Source: Arachnopeziza araneosa (lineage: Eukaryota > Ascomycota > Leotiomycetes > Helotiales > Arachnopezizaceae). From it: DNA of 64,000 bases. Position 1 is the first letter of the stretch. Every line of letters starts with the position of its first letter. This document shows, piece by piece, positions 22,958 through 34,693 of the stretch. The notes under the pieces are model-generated. The model was not told the DNA's origin. It saw only the letters and a program-made list of their open reading frames with translations, and ran no database searches. Position numbers and translations under genes: made by a program. The stretch lies in contig QYAI01000048.1 of assembly GCA_003988855.1 (NCBI GenBank), forward strand, positions 62,001-126,000, in the 5' to 3' direction.

Positions 22958-24228
22958 ATGTCTAGTCGTCGTAGACCACCGCCAATACCTTTCGCCACGA
23001 AACCTCACATGAACCCAGCTCGAAGGCCCTCTCAACCAGCTTTAGATGCTAGTATTTCCGAACTCACTCGCAAAAATGCAGTATACTATCCTAACTACCG
23101 AGTATATCGAGGAGAAACTCCTAGAACATTAAATTACAACTGTATTAGCCATGTCTTTTACGCATTTGCACATGTCAATCCAGATGGTGGAGTGTTTGTA
23201 TAACTCTCTCTCCTACTTGGTTGATCAATATTGATCTTCTTTAGCTGAGTGACGAGTGGGCAGATGTTCAGATGCCTGTTGATGGTGCTACTGGATGTAT
23301 ACAATCTTTCATGCGTTTAAAGGAAGAGCACAGCTACCTCCGCCTTATCCTGTCGATTGGAGGTGGAAATGCAAGCCAGAATTTTGCGACCATTGCTGCT
23401 AGTGCTAGTACTCGGGATAACTTTGGCAGATCTGCTAGAGGTCTAGTAGAAGCATCTGGTTTTGATGGGATTGACAGTAAGTCATAATACTGAGTCTAAA
23501 TTTATGCTGATGAACTGAAGTTGATTGGGAACACCCATCTGATCCTCAACAAGGTCAAAATTTCCTTGCACTTCTTGCTGCAATCCGTCTCCATCTACCA
23601 GACAACCGATATCTTCTTAGTGCCGCTCTTCCAGCTGGACAATGGGCATTAAGTAATATAGATCTCTACAGAGCGCAAGACTATCTTGACCTTCTCAATC
23701 TCATGGCATACGATTTTACAGGTTCTTGGTCCGAGAACGCTGGACATCATGCACAGCTTCACCCGGGAGGGCCAGACGAGCCTTCCGGCTCATCAGCAGT
23801 TGAGTATGTCCTCTCAACAGGTTTCCCAGCGGCCAAGATATTACTAGGAATACCGGTTTATGGAAGAAGCTTTTTAGGTGCCAATGGGCCCGGCCATTCG
23901 TACACGGGGCATGGCGGAGATGACGGAACATTCGAGTACAAGTACCTCCCAAGAGATGGTTGCGATGAGATTGTGAACACACGGGTCGTGGCCGCCATGT
24001 GCACTGGTGGTGATGGAGGCTTCGTGACCTACGACAATCCAGAAACGGTCAGAATGAAGGCCACATACTGCAAGGAAAATGGCTTAGGGGTGAGCGAGCC
24101 GTGCAATCAGAAATGAGATTTACTGACCGAAACAGGGTCTTTTCTATTGGACTGGCACAGCTGATGCGCCACTAAACACCGGAAGAAGCCTGATCTCCGC
24201 TGGATTTCGAGCTTTGCATGGTTCATGA
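22958..24228 (+). CDS. GH18 chitinase-type glycoside hydrolase, no signal peptide
   Basis: Four exons: 22958-23197, 23245-23476, 23521-24089 and 24136-24228, giving 377 residues. The second intron splits the active site, and the splice gives DGIDIDWEHP, the DxxDxDxE motif with catalytic acid Glu161. SIGGGNAS (the first conserved GH18 strand motif), LLNLMAYDFTGSW and ILLGIPVYGRSF also match, and FYWTGTAD near the end supplies the conserved barrel Trp. Such enzymes cut beta-1,4 links in chitin with substrate-assisted catalysis. The N terminus (MSSRRRPPPIPFATK) is basic and Pro-rich with no hydrophobic stretch, so the protein is probably intracellular or leaves by a non-classical route, unless an upstream exon was missed. 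The first donor (GTATAA) is weak. Confidence 0.9.
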
Positions 24229-25412
24229 TTAAAGGCTGCTTAGGCATCCTTTTATAATCGTAAAACTTGTTCTTGATGGTTTTCTTTGCAGATGGTTCTC
24301 GGCATAGCGCGGAATGGGCATTTACATGATTCGGGCTCTTACACTGGTATCATTATTGTATCATGACAATTCTATACGCCACAATTGCACCATGATAACA
24401 CAGAAACAAGGTCGTCAAATTAACCATGGACGCCACCAACTCGGTACTGGTACTCAGATATGCGTCCATTATAGGTTGCAGTCATCTCCATATCCGTGTT
24501 GCGGAATGGCGGGTGGGGTGATGGCAAGCTTCAAGGTGACCTCTCGGAGAATTAAGAGCGTTTCAGTAAGGCTTAGTAGATAGGATTCCTTGTCCTCGCA
24601 TCTCGGAACGCTATTATCCTTTCATCAACCTACTGCCTGTGCACTTCAGAATGGCTTTGCTAATTCTGAATATCTGACATCAGCAGGGTTCCCCTACCCC
24701 GAACAAGAACACGTTATGCATTTGATGCATCGCAGCACGCGCATCGGAATTTCTAGCAGCAGAGATATCGGGATTCTCATCTGTCAGGCATCCATTTCCT
24801 GAACCATCCGGCATAGGCTCATGGCCACCCCGCAGACACCTTATGCCCAACCAATTCCATGTGGTTGTCGCATCCGTCATTCGGCAGTGTCAGGTGTCAG
24901 GCCGATTGTGGAACACCAAGTCAACCATGTTTACAATCATTAAATCTTATTTCAAGCGAGCCACTCACAGACCAGTACTGACTTTGTTTAAGCGTTCAGC
25001 TGTGACTTTTTCGGGATTAGTTGTCCCATACCTCTAGTAGCTACCTACTTACGCTAGCTCAGAGGAACAGCAGCTTCTTTCGGTGTTACTTACACGCTGT
25101 CTTCATTTTCTCTTACGTTTCACTCATCATCAGATGCCTCCTGTTGACTTTTAATTCTACGTTTCGGAAGTGATGCGATCATGGCGTCTATAAACTCCAT
25201 GGCCAGCTCCTTCCGTTTCTGTTCTCGTGGTTGGTCATATGTGACACTGAATCATCCTATTCAAGACATGCACCATCATATTGATATCTATATCTCTATA
25301 AATATCTTGACGCCATGATACCCTACGCTAGATATGCGCCTATCGATATTGAAGAGACAATCCGTGAAACACTTTACCAACTCGCTACCGCAAACTATTC
25401 TTGAAACGAAAG
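24229..25412. other. Intergenic region upstream of the GH64 gene
   Basis: About 1.2 kb without a supported gene. The short frames at 24314-25037 carry no motif. The right end contains a clear TATA-like element (listed separately). Confidence 0.5.
25294..25306 (+). promoter_or_regulatory. TATA box candidate of the GH64 gene
   Basis: The sequence ctctataaatatc lies about 110 bases before the ATG at 25413 and matches the TATAAA consensus exactly. It is the best core-promoter match I noticed in the window. Confidence 0.5.
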
Positions 25413-26649
25413 ATGGGTATCCGGACTACCACCAGCAAATCTTTGTGTATTGCCCTAGTCAATAACAGCAGTTCGAATGCTGTGTACGCCTATGTAACTG
25501 GGCAAGACGAAACTACCGGAGCATTCATACTCCTCCAAGCTGATGGAAAGACTCCGTAAGTTTATTTTCGGTTATTGCAGTTGGCATGCATTTGCAATCC
25601 AACCACTATCTACCGTCATGCTATGAATGCTAATCCTGTACTATAGTTACTATCCAGAATCGCCAAGCATGACCAATGCGCCTTTGGCAGTTAATTGCAG
25701 CATACCACTCGGTGACATAGGTTCCACTACCAAAATCACCATCCCTCGAATTGTGGGGGGTCGCATCTGGTTCTGCATCAATGATACCTTGTCATTTCTA
25801 TTGAATCCTGGCCCGGCTCTTGTCGAACCGTCAGTCAGCAACCCCTCTGATCCAAATTACACCAAAGATTGGGGTTTCTGTGAATTCACCTTCAATAGCG
25901 CCCAGCTTTTCGCCAACATCACATTCGTGGATTTTGTTAGCCTTCCAATCTCTCTAAGCTTGCTCAATACCTCAGGTGTGACTCAGGCAGTAGCAGGTAT
26001 TCCTGCAGGTGGACTACAGAAGATATGCAACGGTTTATTCATCCAGCAAAACGTAGATCAAGCAGGCTGGGATCGACTGGTTGTTTACCGACAGGATGGT
26101 ACCTTACTTCGTGCTCTCAGTCCAAACACTGGCATTGTCTTGGACAATACTCTTCTCCAAGGGTATTACAGCAATTACGTCTCTCAGGTTTGGAACAAAT
26201 ACACCTCTACACCACTATACGTCGATACTCAAACAGATAACTGGGGTATTCTTGATGCTCAAGTTGTCAACGGCCTTCTGGTCTTCCCAGGAATCGGTCC
26301 ATTTTCTCCTCCTAGCTCAGCTGATATATTTTCTTGCTCCACGGGCCCATTCGCAGAAAATCCTACCAATACCGAAGTCATGGGTATTTTGACAGCTAGA
26401 ATCGCTGCAGGGTTCAATAGATCTACATTGTTGACTGACGAAGATCAACCTGGTGGAGAAAGTCCAGATAGTTATTATCAGGGATCTACAACGAACCATT
26501 ATGCTAGGATTGTACATTTAGTCGAGGATGGTGGGAAAGGTTATGCCTTTCCATATGACGACGTTGTACCAACAGGAGGCGTAGATGTTTCTGGGAGTGT
26601 CAGTGATGGCACCCCGAAACTCTTGACAATCACTGTAGGAAGTCCTTAA
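25413..26649 (+). CDS. GH64-type beta-1,3-glucanase (thaumatin-like fold)
   Basis: Two exons (25413-25555, 25647-26649) give 381 residues. The start is fixed by an in-frame stop 48 bases upstream. The splice rebuilds LLQADGKTPYYPESP. Family-like segments are IALVNNSSSNAVYAYVTGQD near the N terminus, GRIWFCINDTLSFLLNPGPALVEPS and KDWGFCEFTFN in the middle, and NRSTLL and YQGSTTNHYARIVHLVEDGGKGYAFPYDDV at the end, as in fungal GH64 and beta-1,3-glucanase-like proteins. The YAFPYDD segment is the usual end of the family. It would cut beta-1,3-glucan. No typical signal peptide is seen; the N terminus begins directly with the first strand of the fold. Confidence 0.82.
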
Positions 26650-27262
26650 ATGCCAGTCGGCAGGATTTTGGTGTCAGAGGCGTTTGGTGTTGGGTATCTG
26701 GAATAGCATTGATCGCATTATTGGAGTGGGTTGTAAAGCAGTGCTGAGCAAGTCGTACGCAAGCATTTGTAAAACTTCCAAGATATGTCCGTGATGAAAT
26801 AAACGAAAATTCCCATCCAGCTCCAGCTTTTAAACATCAAGTAAACCAGTTGTTGTTGCGGGTATTGAAATATCTATAGTGTAGGGTTGCTGTGCTGGAT
26901 GATTTACTTGATCTAAATAAATATTCACCCTTTCGTGCCGTACGGCTCTGGATCTTTTTTCTTGGAGACGTATCGAGATCATAAATGCAATTTTTGTTGT
27001 CGTCCAATAAGTGTTGATATCAACGCCAATTCGGATGACAAGGCACCAATCTTCCGCGTCTTCAGCCTCGCCGCCACCATTGATTACAATTCAACAACGA
27101 CACCAACTTCCTTCAACGAACGCTGGCGTTCTAGAGCTTTCCAAGGAATATTTATTGCGTATTTTGGGAAGCCTATTTTCGTGATTCTTTAATACGTACC
27201 TCTCCTTCCCACATTCACTTTGACTTGGATTTCTCAGCCTTGCAGTCAGTTCAACAATCAAG
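26650..27262. other. Intergenic region, nothing recognised
   Basis: About 0.6 kb, AT-rich, containing the GH64 3' end and the wss1 promoter. The frame at 26935-27192 shows no motif. Confidence 0.5.
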
Positions 27263-28584
27263 ATGTCCGAACATGATGCGCTGATCGTGGAATACTCTCA
27301 TCTGAACAAGTTTCCTCGGGAGAAGGAAGCTCTTCATGCTCTTAAAAAGATTGCTTCTCTGGTTAAACCTATTATGAGAGCGCGGTCATGGAGGGTTGGA
27401 ACATTGGCAGAGTTTTATCCGAATGAACATAACCTTCTGGGTATTTCCTCTTTCTCTTCAGTATTTACAAGCTAACAGCCATAGGAATCAATCAGAATCG
27501 CGGTCAAAAAATATGCCTCCGTCTACGCTATCCCGGAGACAAGAATCAGTTCCTCCCTCTAGAGCAAGTAGTGGATACAATGCTTCACGAGCTATGCCAC
27601 AATGTCCATGGACCTCACAATGCCGAATTTAACGCGCTCTGGGATCAATTAAGGAAAGAATATGAAGGACTCTTGTCAAAAGGATATACTGGCGAGGGAT
27701 TCCTGTCCGAAGGTCATATGCTTGGTGGGCGTCGCGTGCCCATGAATGAAGCACGCCGAATCGCTCGCATAGCAGCGGAGAAACGACAAACTTTGAATGC
27801 TGGCTCAGGCCAAAAGTTAGGCGGCCGTCCATTACCAGCAGGTACCGATATCAGACGAGTAATAGTAGATGCGATTGAGCGGCGAAATACGGTCATGAAG
27901 GGTTGTGGCGGTGGAGGCAACAAAAACGAAAAGGAAATGAACGATCTCGCAGACCAGGCAACATTTAATGGTTTCGGTACCAAAGCAGAAGAAGATGAAG
28001 CCAACGAGAGAGCTATTAGCCAGGCGCTTTGGGAGTTGGTGCAGGAAGATGAGAAAAATCAATACGGAGAGGCGTATATTCCGCCTACGGCTACGAACCC
28101 GACGGGTAACGGGGGAGGGGAAGTCAGTCCGCAGAAAGTGGTGAAGAAGCAGACTTCTTCTTGGCAGAAACCCAAAGCTCCTCCGGTGAGGCAGTATTCA
28201 GATCGGCCGGTTAGTCGGTTGGTATCAGAAAGTTCCGCGAAGAGACCGAAAATCACACCGACGGCGGAAGCAGTTCTTCCTTCAGCCTCCTCACGTCCCG
28301 ATCCAACACCAGCCGCAGCTGCAGCTAAAGATCCTCCCACCACAGCCGGTTGGACCTGTCAGATCTGTACTCTACACAATCCAATCAACTTCCTTGCCTG
28401 CGATGCATGTACCGTTGAGCGACCAGAAGAAGTAACCAGAAAACTGAATGAAGCGGAGAGGAAAAATATTGCCTCAAAGCCAGCCGCGCAGCTAAATTCT
28501 TGGCTTTGCTCAAGGTGTGATACTAGGGTTGAGGATAAATGGTGGTCGTGTTACAATTGTGGGAACATCAAGGAAAGCTCTTGA
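27263..28584 (+). CDS. wss1: Wss1/SPRTN-type WLM metalloprotease for DNA-protein crosslink repair
   Basis: Two exons (27263-27440, 27485-28584) encode 425 residues. The WLM domain is at the N terminus: HALKKIASLVKPIM, RSWRVGTLAEFYP, GINQNRGQKICLRLR, then HELCHNVHGPH (residues 94-104), a full HExxHx5H zinc site with catalytic Glu95. A conserved GFLSEGHMLGG region follows. The C-terminal half is disordered and carries two RanBP2-type zinc fingers (about 348-372, WTCQICTLHNP...CDAC; and about 399-420, WLCSRC...CYNC). Wss1 in yeast cleaves proteins covalently trapped on DNA and binds SUMO and Cdc48 through C-terminal motifs. RanBP2 fingers in this position are common in filamentous fungi. Confidence 0.9.
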
Positions 28585-28941
28585 TGCCGACTGATGGTTG
28601 ACGGTAACGAGATTATGATTATGAATTCATGGGCAAAATAGGGAAGGGAAACGAGGTCTGCATTTATTTGGTGACAGGAGCATGACATGGCGTGGACGGT
28701 ATCTCTGCTACTTTTAGATGAACCATGCTTGTGGATACACTGTACTTTCTGTTTTTTATGCTCTGGCCTGCATTCCACAGCACAATCTGATTACTACTTC
28801 AGTCTCTCATCTTTAATTCGAGCTATGAATATCTAAAAGTTCTCATTCTCTTATCTGTCGCCTTCAAAAAGTTCTACACCTTAAAAAATACAAGGAATTA
28901 TGCAAGACATTCAAGGATCATTTCACTTCCTCCCTCGTTCT
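28585..28941. other. Convergent 3' intergenic region
   Basis: About 0.36 kb between wss1 and the P450 gene, which point toward each other. No coding frame is supported. Confidence 0.5.
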
Positions 28942-31032
28942 CTACTCAGATTTATCCCTCACCTTCCACTTCATCATCAAATCGACGTATCTTGTTGAGA
29001 AAGTGCATCGCATTTTCTTCTCCTTCTCAGGCTCAGCATAGCTCCATTCGAAATCCATGATGATTGGGATCAGTTTGTGCATGATAGCTTGTGCGAGATC
29101 TAGGGCAGTCAGTGGGTTTTTGGTTCTGGTTGAAGGGTTGGGAGGAAATATGGGGATGTGGGGTGAGCCTACGTTTTCCTGGGCAGGAGCGTAGTCCGGT
29201 GCCGAATGTCATATTGTATGTTTCTGTGCCTCAGTTAGAGAATTGGTTGACTGAGGAATGGTGGCAATACTAACCAAGATACCTGATTCTCTCAGGAGTG
29301 TATTCTAGCCATCTCTCTGGTCTCCAGAACCCAGCATCTTCGCCATAAAGGCTTTTATCTCGTCCAAATACCCAAGGGTTGATTCCTACCACCGTCTTCC
29401 CGTATCAATCAGCATGAGCCTCAGTTTCCACAGTGGAACTTACCCCAGCAGGTAAAAAATAACCTTCCAGTTCACACCCTCCCTCTGGTACCTCCCTTGG
29501 CAAAGGCATTCCAACGACATGATTCAGTCTCGCACTCTCACTCATACACGCACTCAAATATGGCAACGAATCCTTCATCTCCCTCAACTTGGGTGGGTTG
29601 CTCAACTTACCCACTTTCCTCGCGGCATCGATCTCGGCGTGGACTTTTTCCTTGCATCCGGGGTTGTCGATGATGTTAATGATGAGTGCGCCGATCGTGA
29701 TTGCTGTCGTCTCAACACCGGCTCCGAAGTTGGTCAGACACATGTTGATCAGCCACTAGATCACTGAGAGTCAGCATTCTATTCTAGCATGTATTAGAGG
29801 TGATGATGATAAATGCTCTCAGATGCGGTTTTCTTGAGAAGGCATCACTTGGAACAAGATATTAAGGAACAAATATAACAAAGAATCGATAGGGCCTGTT
29901 ATACTTACGTGGTCTTTGTCTTTTAGGAGATCTTTCCCGGATTGGAGACGAATGAGTTTCTCCGCGATATTGGAAGGTGAGCGGCCAGATGAGAGAAATT
30001 CAGAGCGAGTGGCCAGCACAGATTGTATCTGTGATATTGGGAACTAGAGAAGTTAATTGGAGTTCTTAAATAATTTATGGGTGGTTTACAGCAAATGGAT
30101 TTCCTTTCTTGGAGGCTTCTTCGCTCTTTCTGTGTCTTTTTAAAACTGAGCTTATCGAAGCGAATAATTTCTTGGCCGAAGCTGCTTGTGGGCTGTGGTT
30201 ATACCAGGCAACAATTCTGTGGATCAGCGGGAAGTATCCTACCCAATGCATATACATCCATGCATTATGGACCAGTACTATTGAACCATCGTCCCCGGAT
30301 TCCATCAAATTATTTGTTTTTGAGAATGTGGCTGTAGCTAGGCAGTCTGGAATACAAGTCAATAATCCAGTGTCGTTGAACAAAGGACAGGACACAAACC
30401 TGATGTAAACAAATTAAGGAAAGGATCCAAATCTACTACTTGACCCGCACGCTGCCTCATAATCTCAGTATCTCTGCTAAGAATCTGATCCAGGTTGGGC
30501 TCGAGATCTTTCATCGAATCAACTGTGTAAACAGGTCCCATACTTCGTCTCTGAATCCGATACTTGTCCATATTTTGCTCTGGAAGGTAGTCAAGAACAT
30601 CATCGCCTTCCCAGTCACAGTCGCCAGTCCCCATATACCATTCTGCTTTACGAAAACGGCTTCCAGCACCTACCAAGAAAGCACTTATCAATTTCCTCTT
30701 TGGAAAGACCGGGTAGGAAAAAACTGACCATATATCATTCGAAATGATTTGGGACTCGAGACCAAAACTTCATTTGGAGCAATTCGCACAATGGGTCCGT
30801 ATTTCTTGTGCAGATTTATGTCATCCACATGTCTACGGAATTCTCGCTGCTTCTTGACAAGCCATAGTTTGGAGAGGCTGGCGATAAAGGGACCAGGGAC
30901 TTTGCGGAGTGGAGTCGCTTCTCGAGAGAAGAGCAGATAGGAGGACACTATGGATAAAAATGTGATAATTCCAGTTGAGAGAAGCGTACGAAAGTCCCAG
31001 ATGATAACTCCAGGAATAATGTCGGTAAACAT
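28942..31032 (-). CDS. Cytochrome P450 monooxygenase (pisatin demethylase-like group)
   Basis: Eight minus-strand exons: 31032-30729, 30669-30400, 30346-30090, 30043-29909, 29755-29444, 29395-29275, 29223-29173 and 29099-28942, giving 535 residues with the frame intact throughout. An N-terminal membrane helix (about 14-34) precedes the Pro hinge LRKVPGPF. Core motifs are complete: I-helix GAGVETTA (Glu337, Thr338), K-helix ESAR (395-398), WRPERW, and the heme loop FGTGLRSCPG with Cys480 as iron ligand. It ends with RYVDLMMKW. It would hydroxylate or demethylate a small hydrophobic compound using NADPH-P450 reductase. The GAGSRFRKAEWY segment resembles pisatin demethylase-like fungal P450s. 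The 153-base fourth intron is longer than the others. No biosynthetic partner gene lies beside it. Confidence 0.92.
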
Positions 31033-32493
31033 TCTTGCTCTTCCGATTAAACTTAAGTTTTGCGCCTTGACAGAAAACGCGCGAGCCTCCGGTTTCTGGC
31101 TTAGTCTTGAGACCCAAGAAGTAGTCTATAAGTATTCTCTTGACAGAAAGGTATAATCATCGTATTCGTCCTTTGATGATGGTTCCGGTCCTTGGCATAA
31201 AGAGCTTAAAGTGGGTAAAAATTGGCCCCCCCGTAAGACTCAATTCCGAATACTAGTGCTGATTGGACCTGATCTCAATATTAGGATACGGATACAGTCA
31301 GAATGTTACATTTCAACAAAAATGCGTATTTTGGTTCATCCTCCGACCGAGGGGAGATTGATTGGCTGACCGTGAACCGCCTTTGAAAGCTGACATGCCG
31401 CATAAGCGATGATTTGGTTGCCGAAATGCAGCTTACAAGTGAGTGATTTTGGAAGCTCAAACCCGAGGATACGGAATAAGTGTGAATGGACTGTGATATT
31501 TAAATCCGTCTCTACTAAGCCGAGTATCTCTTCATCCCAAACAGGTGCATTTATTTCGAGGGGCGGTGGCAAGAAGAAGTATGAGAGAAGAGGTTAGACG
31601 AAATCGTTAGTAACCACTTTGAATACTTATAACCACTTAAATCCCCACATAGGTCAAAAAGAGAGAGTCAGTCGCTCGCTAAAAAAAACCATCAACATCT
31701 GGCATAAACACGCTAAAAAATCGAAAAAGGCCAAAAAAGATAACTTCAACTTTTTATTCGACCACAAGGGCAAAGAGTGTGGGGATGGAATTCCTGGTGA
31801 AGATATGATAATTACTATTTGAATTTAGACGATGAGAATTCCCTACTTCCTAGCGGTTGAAAACTGTGAAGACAACTTCGATTCCAATATGCCTGACCCT
31901 TAAGCCTTGAAGTGTGACGTTTGCTTGAGTTGTTCGCTGAGCCCAGCAGAGAGGATATGGAACAAACTTTGAATTAACGTATAAAACTCAATCATTTGAA
32001 AGTGGCTGGTAAATATACATAGAAGAGGGGTGAATATTAAAACTGGAACAAATCGATGCGGGTAAAGTAGAGCGGAATATGAATGTGGAACCACAACCTA
32101 CACAATCGCTAAAGATAATATTACTGCTCAAATTCATTTTCGCAGGTGTTGAATAAAGTTGAAAGGCTTTGTGATCATAAGCTGTCTACAAGAATAGTCA
32201 TGAGTACTCCACGCAATGATCGTTCCTTCCGTCTATCGCTATCAAGTAACTGGATGCTACCAAGACTCGTGAATCAGGAACTTGACTATTAAAGTTTCAA
32301 GAGATCCAAATCATTCAGATTTTATGCTTATTCATAACTTCATTTCAAGAACAGACTACCAAATCACATATCGAATAATATCCGCAACGATACGGTAAAC
32401 TTTCTTGGTACAACTTCCCTCTATTCAATACAATAAGACAAGTAAGACCAGTTCCGAATAGACTGGCCAACAGCACCATAACGAAACCTGTTC
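31033..32493. other. Intergenic region between P450 and zinc-finger genes
   Basis: About 1.5 kb of AT-rich DNA; the P450 and C2H2 genes diverge from it. A TATA-like CTTATAGAC on the minus strand near 31126-31134 lies about 95 bases before the P450 start. The frames at 31336-31822 show no family motif. Confidence 0.45.
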
Positions 32494-33333
32494 ATGAAAG
32501 CTGTAGTGATAGGCTACTCCGGCCTGAAAGAACTTTTGCACATTGCTATGCAAGCTTACGCACCTCACAGCCCTTGCGTTTTCGCACCGCCACCATGGAA
32601 CTGCCATTTCAAGGCGAATGACGAAGGCAAAATGCTTTGGCACTTTCACTGCCCCTCTAAAAACTCTGAAGGGCGCTTCAACTGCGGTGAAGTTTATCAT
32701 AATTCTGATGGTTATATCGAACTTGGACATCACATGTTTAATGCTCACGGAGTCTCGAGCAACGAGTCAATGGAATCTGAAGTGGTAAATCCAGGTCAAG
32801 AAAGAGGCAGAAATGGATATCAACAACAAGATACAAGTAGAGAAGATGGTGATATTGGCCATCAAGAATTGGAATCAACTGTCACGAAGATGGTGCAAGA
32901 GAATAATCAAGATCATGTGATTAGTAGAGGTAATGGAAATGAAGAGCAAGATTCGAGAGGGGAGGAAGGCGGAGAGAGTCTATCCCTACCACAATCGACC
33001 CAGCAGCCAAATCCAATGCTATCACAACTCGATTTTCCTTGTCGAAAGTGTCCGAGAAGGTTTCATCGACAAAGTTGGCTCACGTACCATGAATATCTGG
33101 ATCATCGTGGATTAGAAAAGTATTTCCGCACTTGTCGCGAGTGTGGCGCAAGGTTTAAGACTGTGAAGCAGGTATTGACTCACACTTATCAAACAAAACA
33201 TCAATTTGAAGCAATGCACTGTGTGTATCCAGGTTGCCCGATTAGGCCCTATGGATGGTTCCTGGCTATGCTCCGCGCACATCATATTGCAAGGCATTGC
33301 CCGGAAGGCTACTACAGCGGTACCTTACACTAG
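32494..33333 (+). CDS. C2H2 zinc-finger protein
   Basis: Intronless frame of 279 residues. The C-terminal third has a finger CRKCPRRFHRQSWLTYHEYLDH (C-x2-C-x12-H-x4-H), then CRECGARFKTVKQVLTHTYQTKH, and a third Cys/His cluster CVYPGCPIRPYGWFLAMLRAHH. Two further Cys/His-rich segments (CHFKANDEGKMLWHFHC and FNCGEVYHNSDGYIELGHH) near the N terminus may form another zinc site. The middle is acidic, Gln/Glu/Gly-rich and probably disordered. DNA or RNA binding is inferred. I recognise no named orthologue. The true start may be the ATG at 32494 or a downstream Met near 32548. Confidence 0.7.
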   Translation: MKAVVIGYSGLKELLHIAMQAYAPHSPCVFAPPPWNCHFKANDEGKMLWHFHCPSKNSEGRFNCGEVYHNSDGYIELGHHMFNAHGVSSNESMESEVVNPGQERGRNGYQQQDTSREDGDIGHQELESTVTKMVQENNQDHVISRGNGNEEQDSRGEEGGESLSLPQSTQQPNPMLSQLDFPCRKCPRRFHRQSWLTYHEYLDHRGLEKYFRTCRECGARFKTVKQVLTHTYQTKHQFEAMHCVYPGCPIRPYGWFLAMLRAHHIARHCPEGYYSGTLH

Positions 33334-33695
33334 AGACTTACCTTGCGCTTCTTTCATGTTATACAATTACATTGATAGCGTAAGCGATTTCAGGATCGTG
33401 TATTCAAGTTAATGAGCGTGTCCAATACAGTCACAAGCTTCAGCTAAGATGCAAGCAAACATCTGAGTATGAGAGCAAAAACAATTGAACATTCAGGTTC
33501 CTTTTGTGTGAGACCCAAGTCATCGCAAGTCTTTAATCACGAAAAGAACTTTACCTCTAAATAACTCGTATGAAAACAAAAATACTGTAGCCATAAAGAA
33601 TCTGATTTTCAACAAATTTGAACTTCCTATCGGTAACAGAATATATATAACAGACAATACATCATCAACAGCTCTAAACACAAGCTCGACAAGCT
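33334..33695. other. Convergent 3' intergenic region
   Basis: About 0.36 kb of AT-rich DNA between the zinc-finger gene and the broken Nudix gene. No supported gene. Confidence 0.5.
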
Positions 33696-34693
33696 CACTC
33701 TGAGTTTCGGTGAAGTCGCGCTAAAATCTGAATGTAATCAGTTTCATTTTCCGCAGTGATTATTCCGTGTCGAATCAAAAAAATCGATAATGACCAAGGC
33801 ACAATTAGTCTTGAACTTTCCAGTCGCAGGGGCAGCCTGTAATTCAGGAATGTCTATCAACCTAAAATTCGCTACTTCCATATCGTTAGGCTTTGGGGCC
33901 ATACCAACTGATAGAAGGAGATCGTAGACATAAATACATTCCGGTTGCAACAAACCCGTCTCTCCACCAGCATTTGCATCACGAACATCAAAGTACGTGA
34001 AAACACCTGCTGCTTTGGTGTGCTGTCGGAGAACAGCTTCTGGAAATGCTGCTTCTTCGATAGCTTCCCGAACAATCGATTCAAATGGCGTATGGCCGGT
34101 TGAAATACCGCCTCCAACGCTACTATCCAACATTCCTGGATAGGTCTGCTTATCTGCTGCTCGTTGTGCTACCCAATACTGAATATTGCCTTCGGCATCT
34201 TGAACGTACGCCCTCATATAAACTCCATGGACCATGACGCCAAACAATGATCTTGCTGCCCGTTCAATGCTCAATAGCAGCTGTCGGGCTGGTCCATAGA
34301 TTGGCAAAAGCTCATTTCGCTATTGCTCCAAGATTTGGAAGTTACCGCGAGCCTTGGCGTCGAGTAATGTTTCTGCCATTCGTTCATCGCGGACTTCAAT
34401 CGAGGAACCAGCCAGCAGGAGGATTTTTAGTGTATGGTCTATGACCCAGTATGTTAGCCAACACATTTTGGAGATGGTGGAAGGGAGGAGCCAGCCAAGG
34501 ACAGCGTCACAGCCTTCAACTTTGAACTTGTAATATGAAGCTACGCTGGATTGGTACAGTTCAGGATCTTTATGCCGATAGGGAAATCTACACAGCATCA
34601 AAAACCAGTCAGTCAGGTCTCATACTTTGATACTATGAAAAGGGTGGTATCGTACTTGTCACATTGTTCGATGATGTTCAAGTTCGACAACAT
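33696..34693 (-). pseudogene. Nudix hydrolase of the DUF4743/TPK-like family, broken by a stop and a frameshift
   Basis: The gene is readable from ATG 34693 (exon 34693-34656, intron, exon from 34587): IIEQCDKFPYRHKDPELY, then an N-terminal DUF4743-like domain, then a Nudix domain with GGGISTGHTPFESIVREAIEEA and a long EVANFRLIDIPELQA segment. These match the fungal Nudix family related to yeast YJR142W, usually described as thiamine pyrophosphokinase-related. Two lesions are visible. Codon 34322-34320 is TAG in the middle of ILEQ-stop-RNELLPIYG, where the family normally has Trp. At 33783-33777 a run of seven T (minus strand) shifts the frame after ALVIIDFF; a six-T run would continue into an IRHG-like ending with a stop at 33696. 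No intron can remove the stop: the only nearby donor gives a 26-base intron and another stop. It is either a recent pseudogene or carries sequence errors. Confidence 0.8.
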
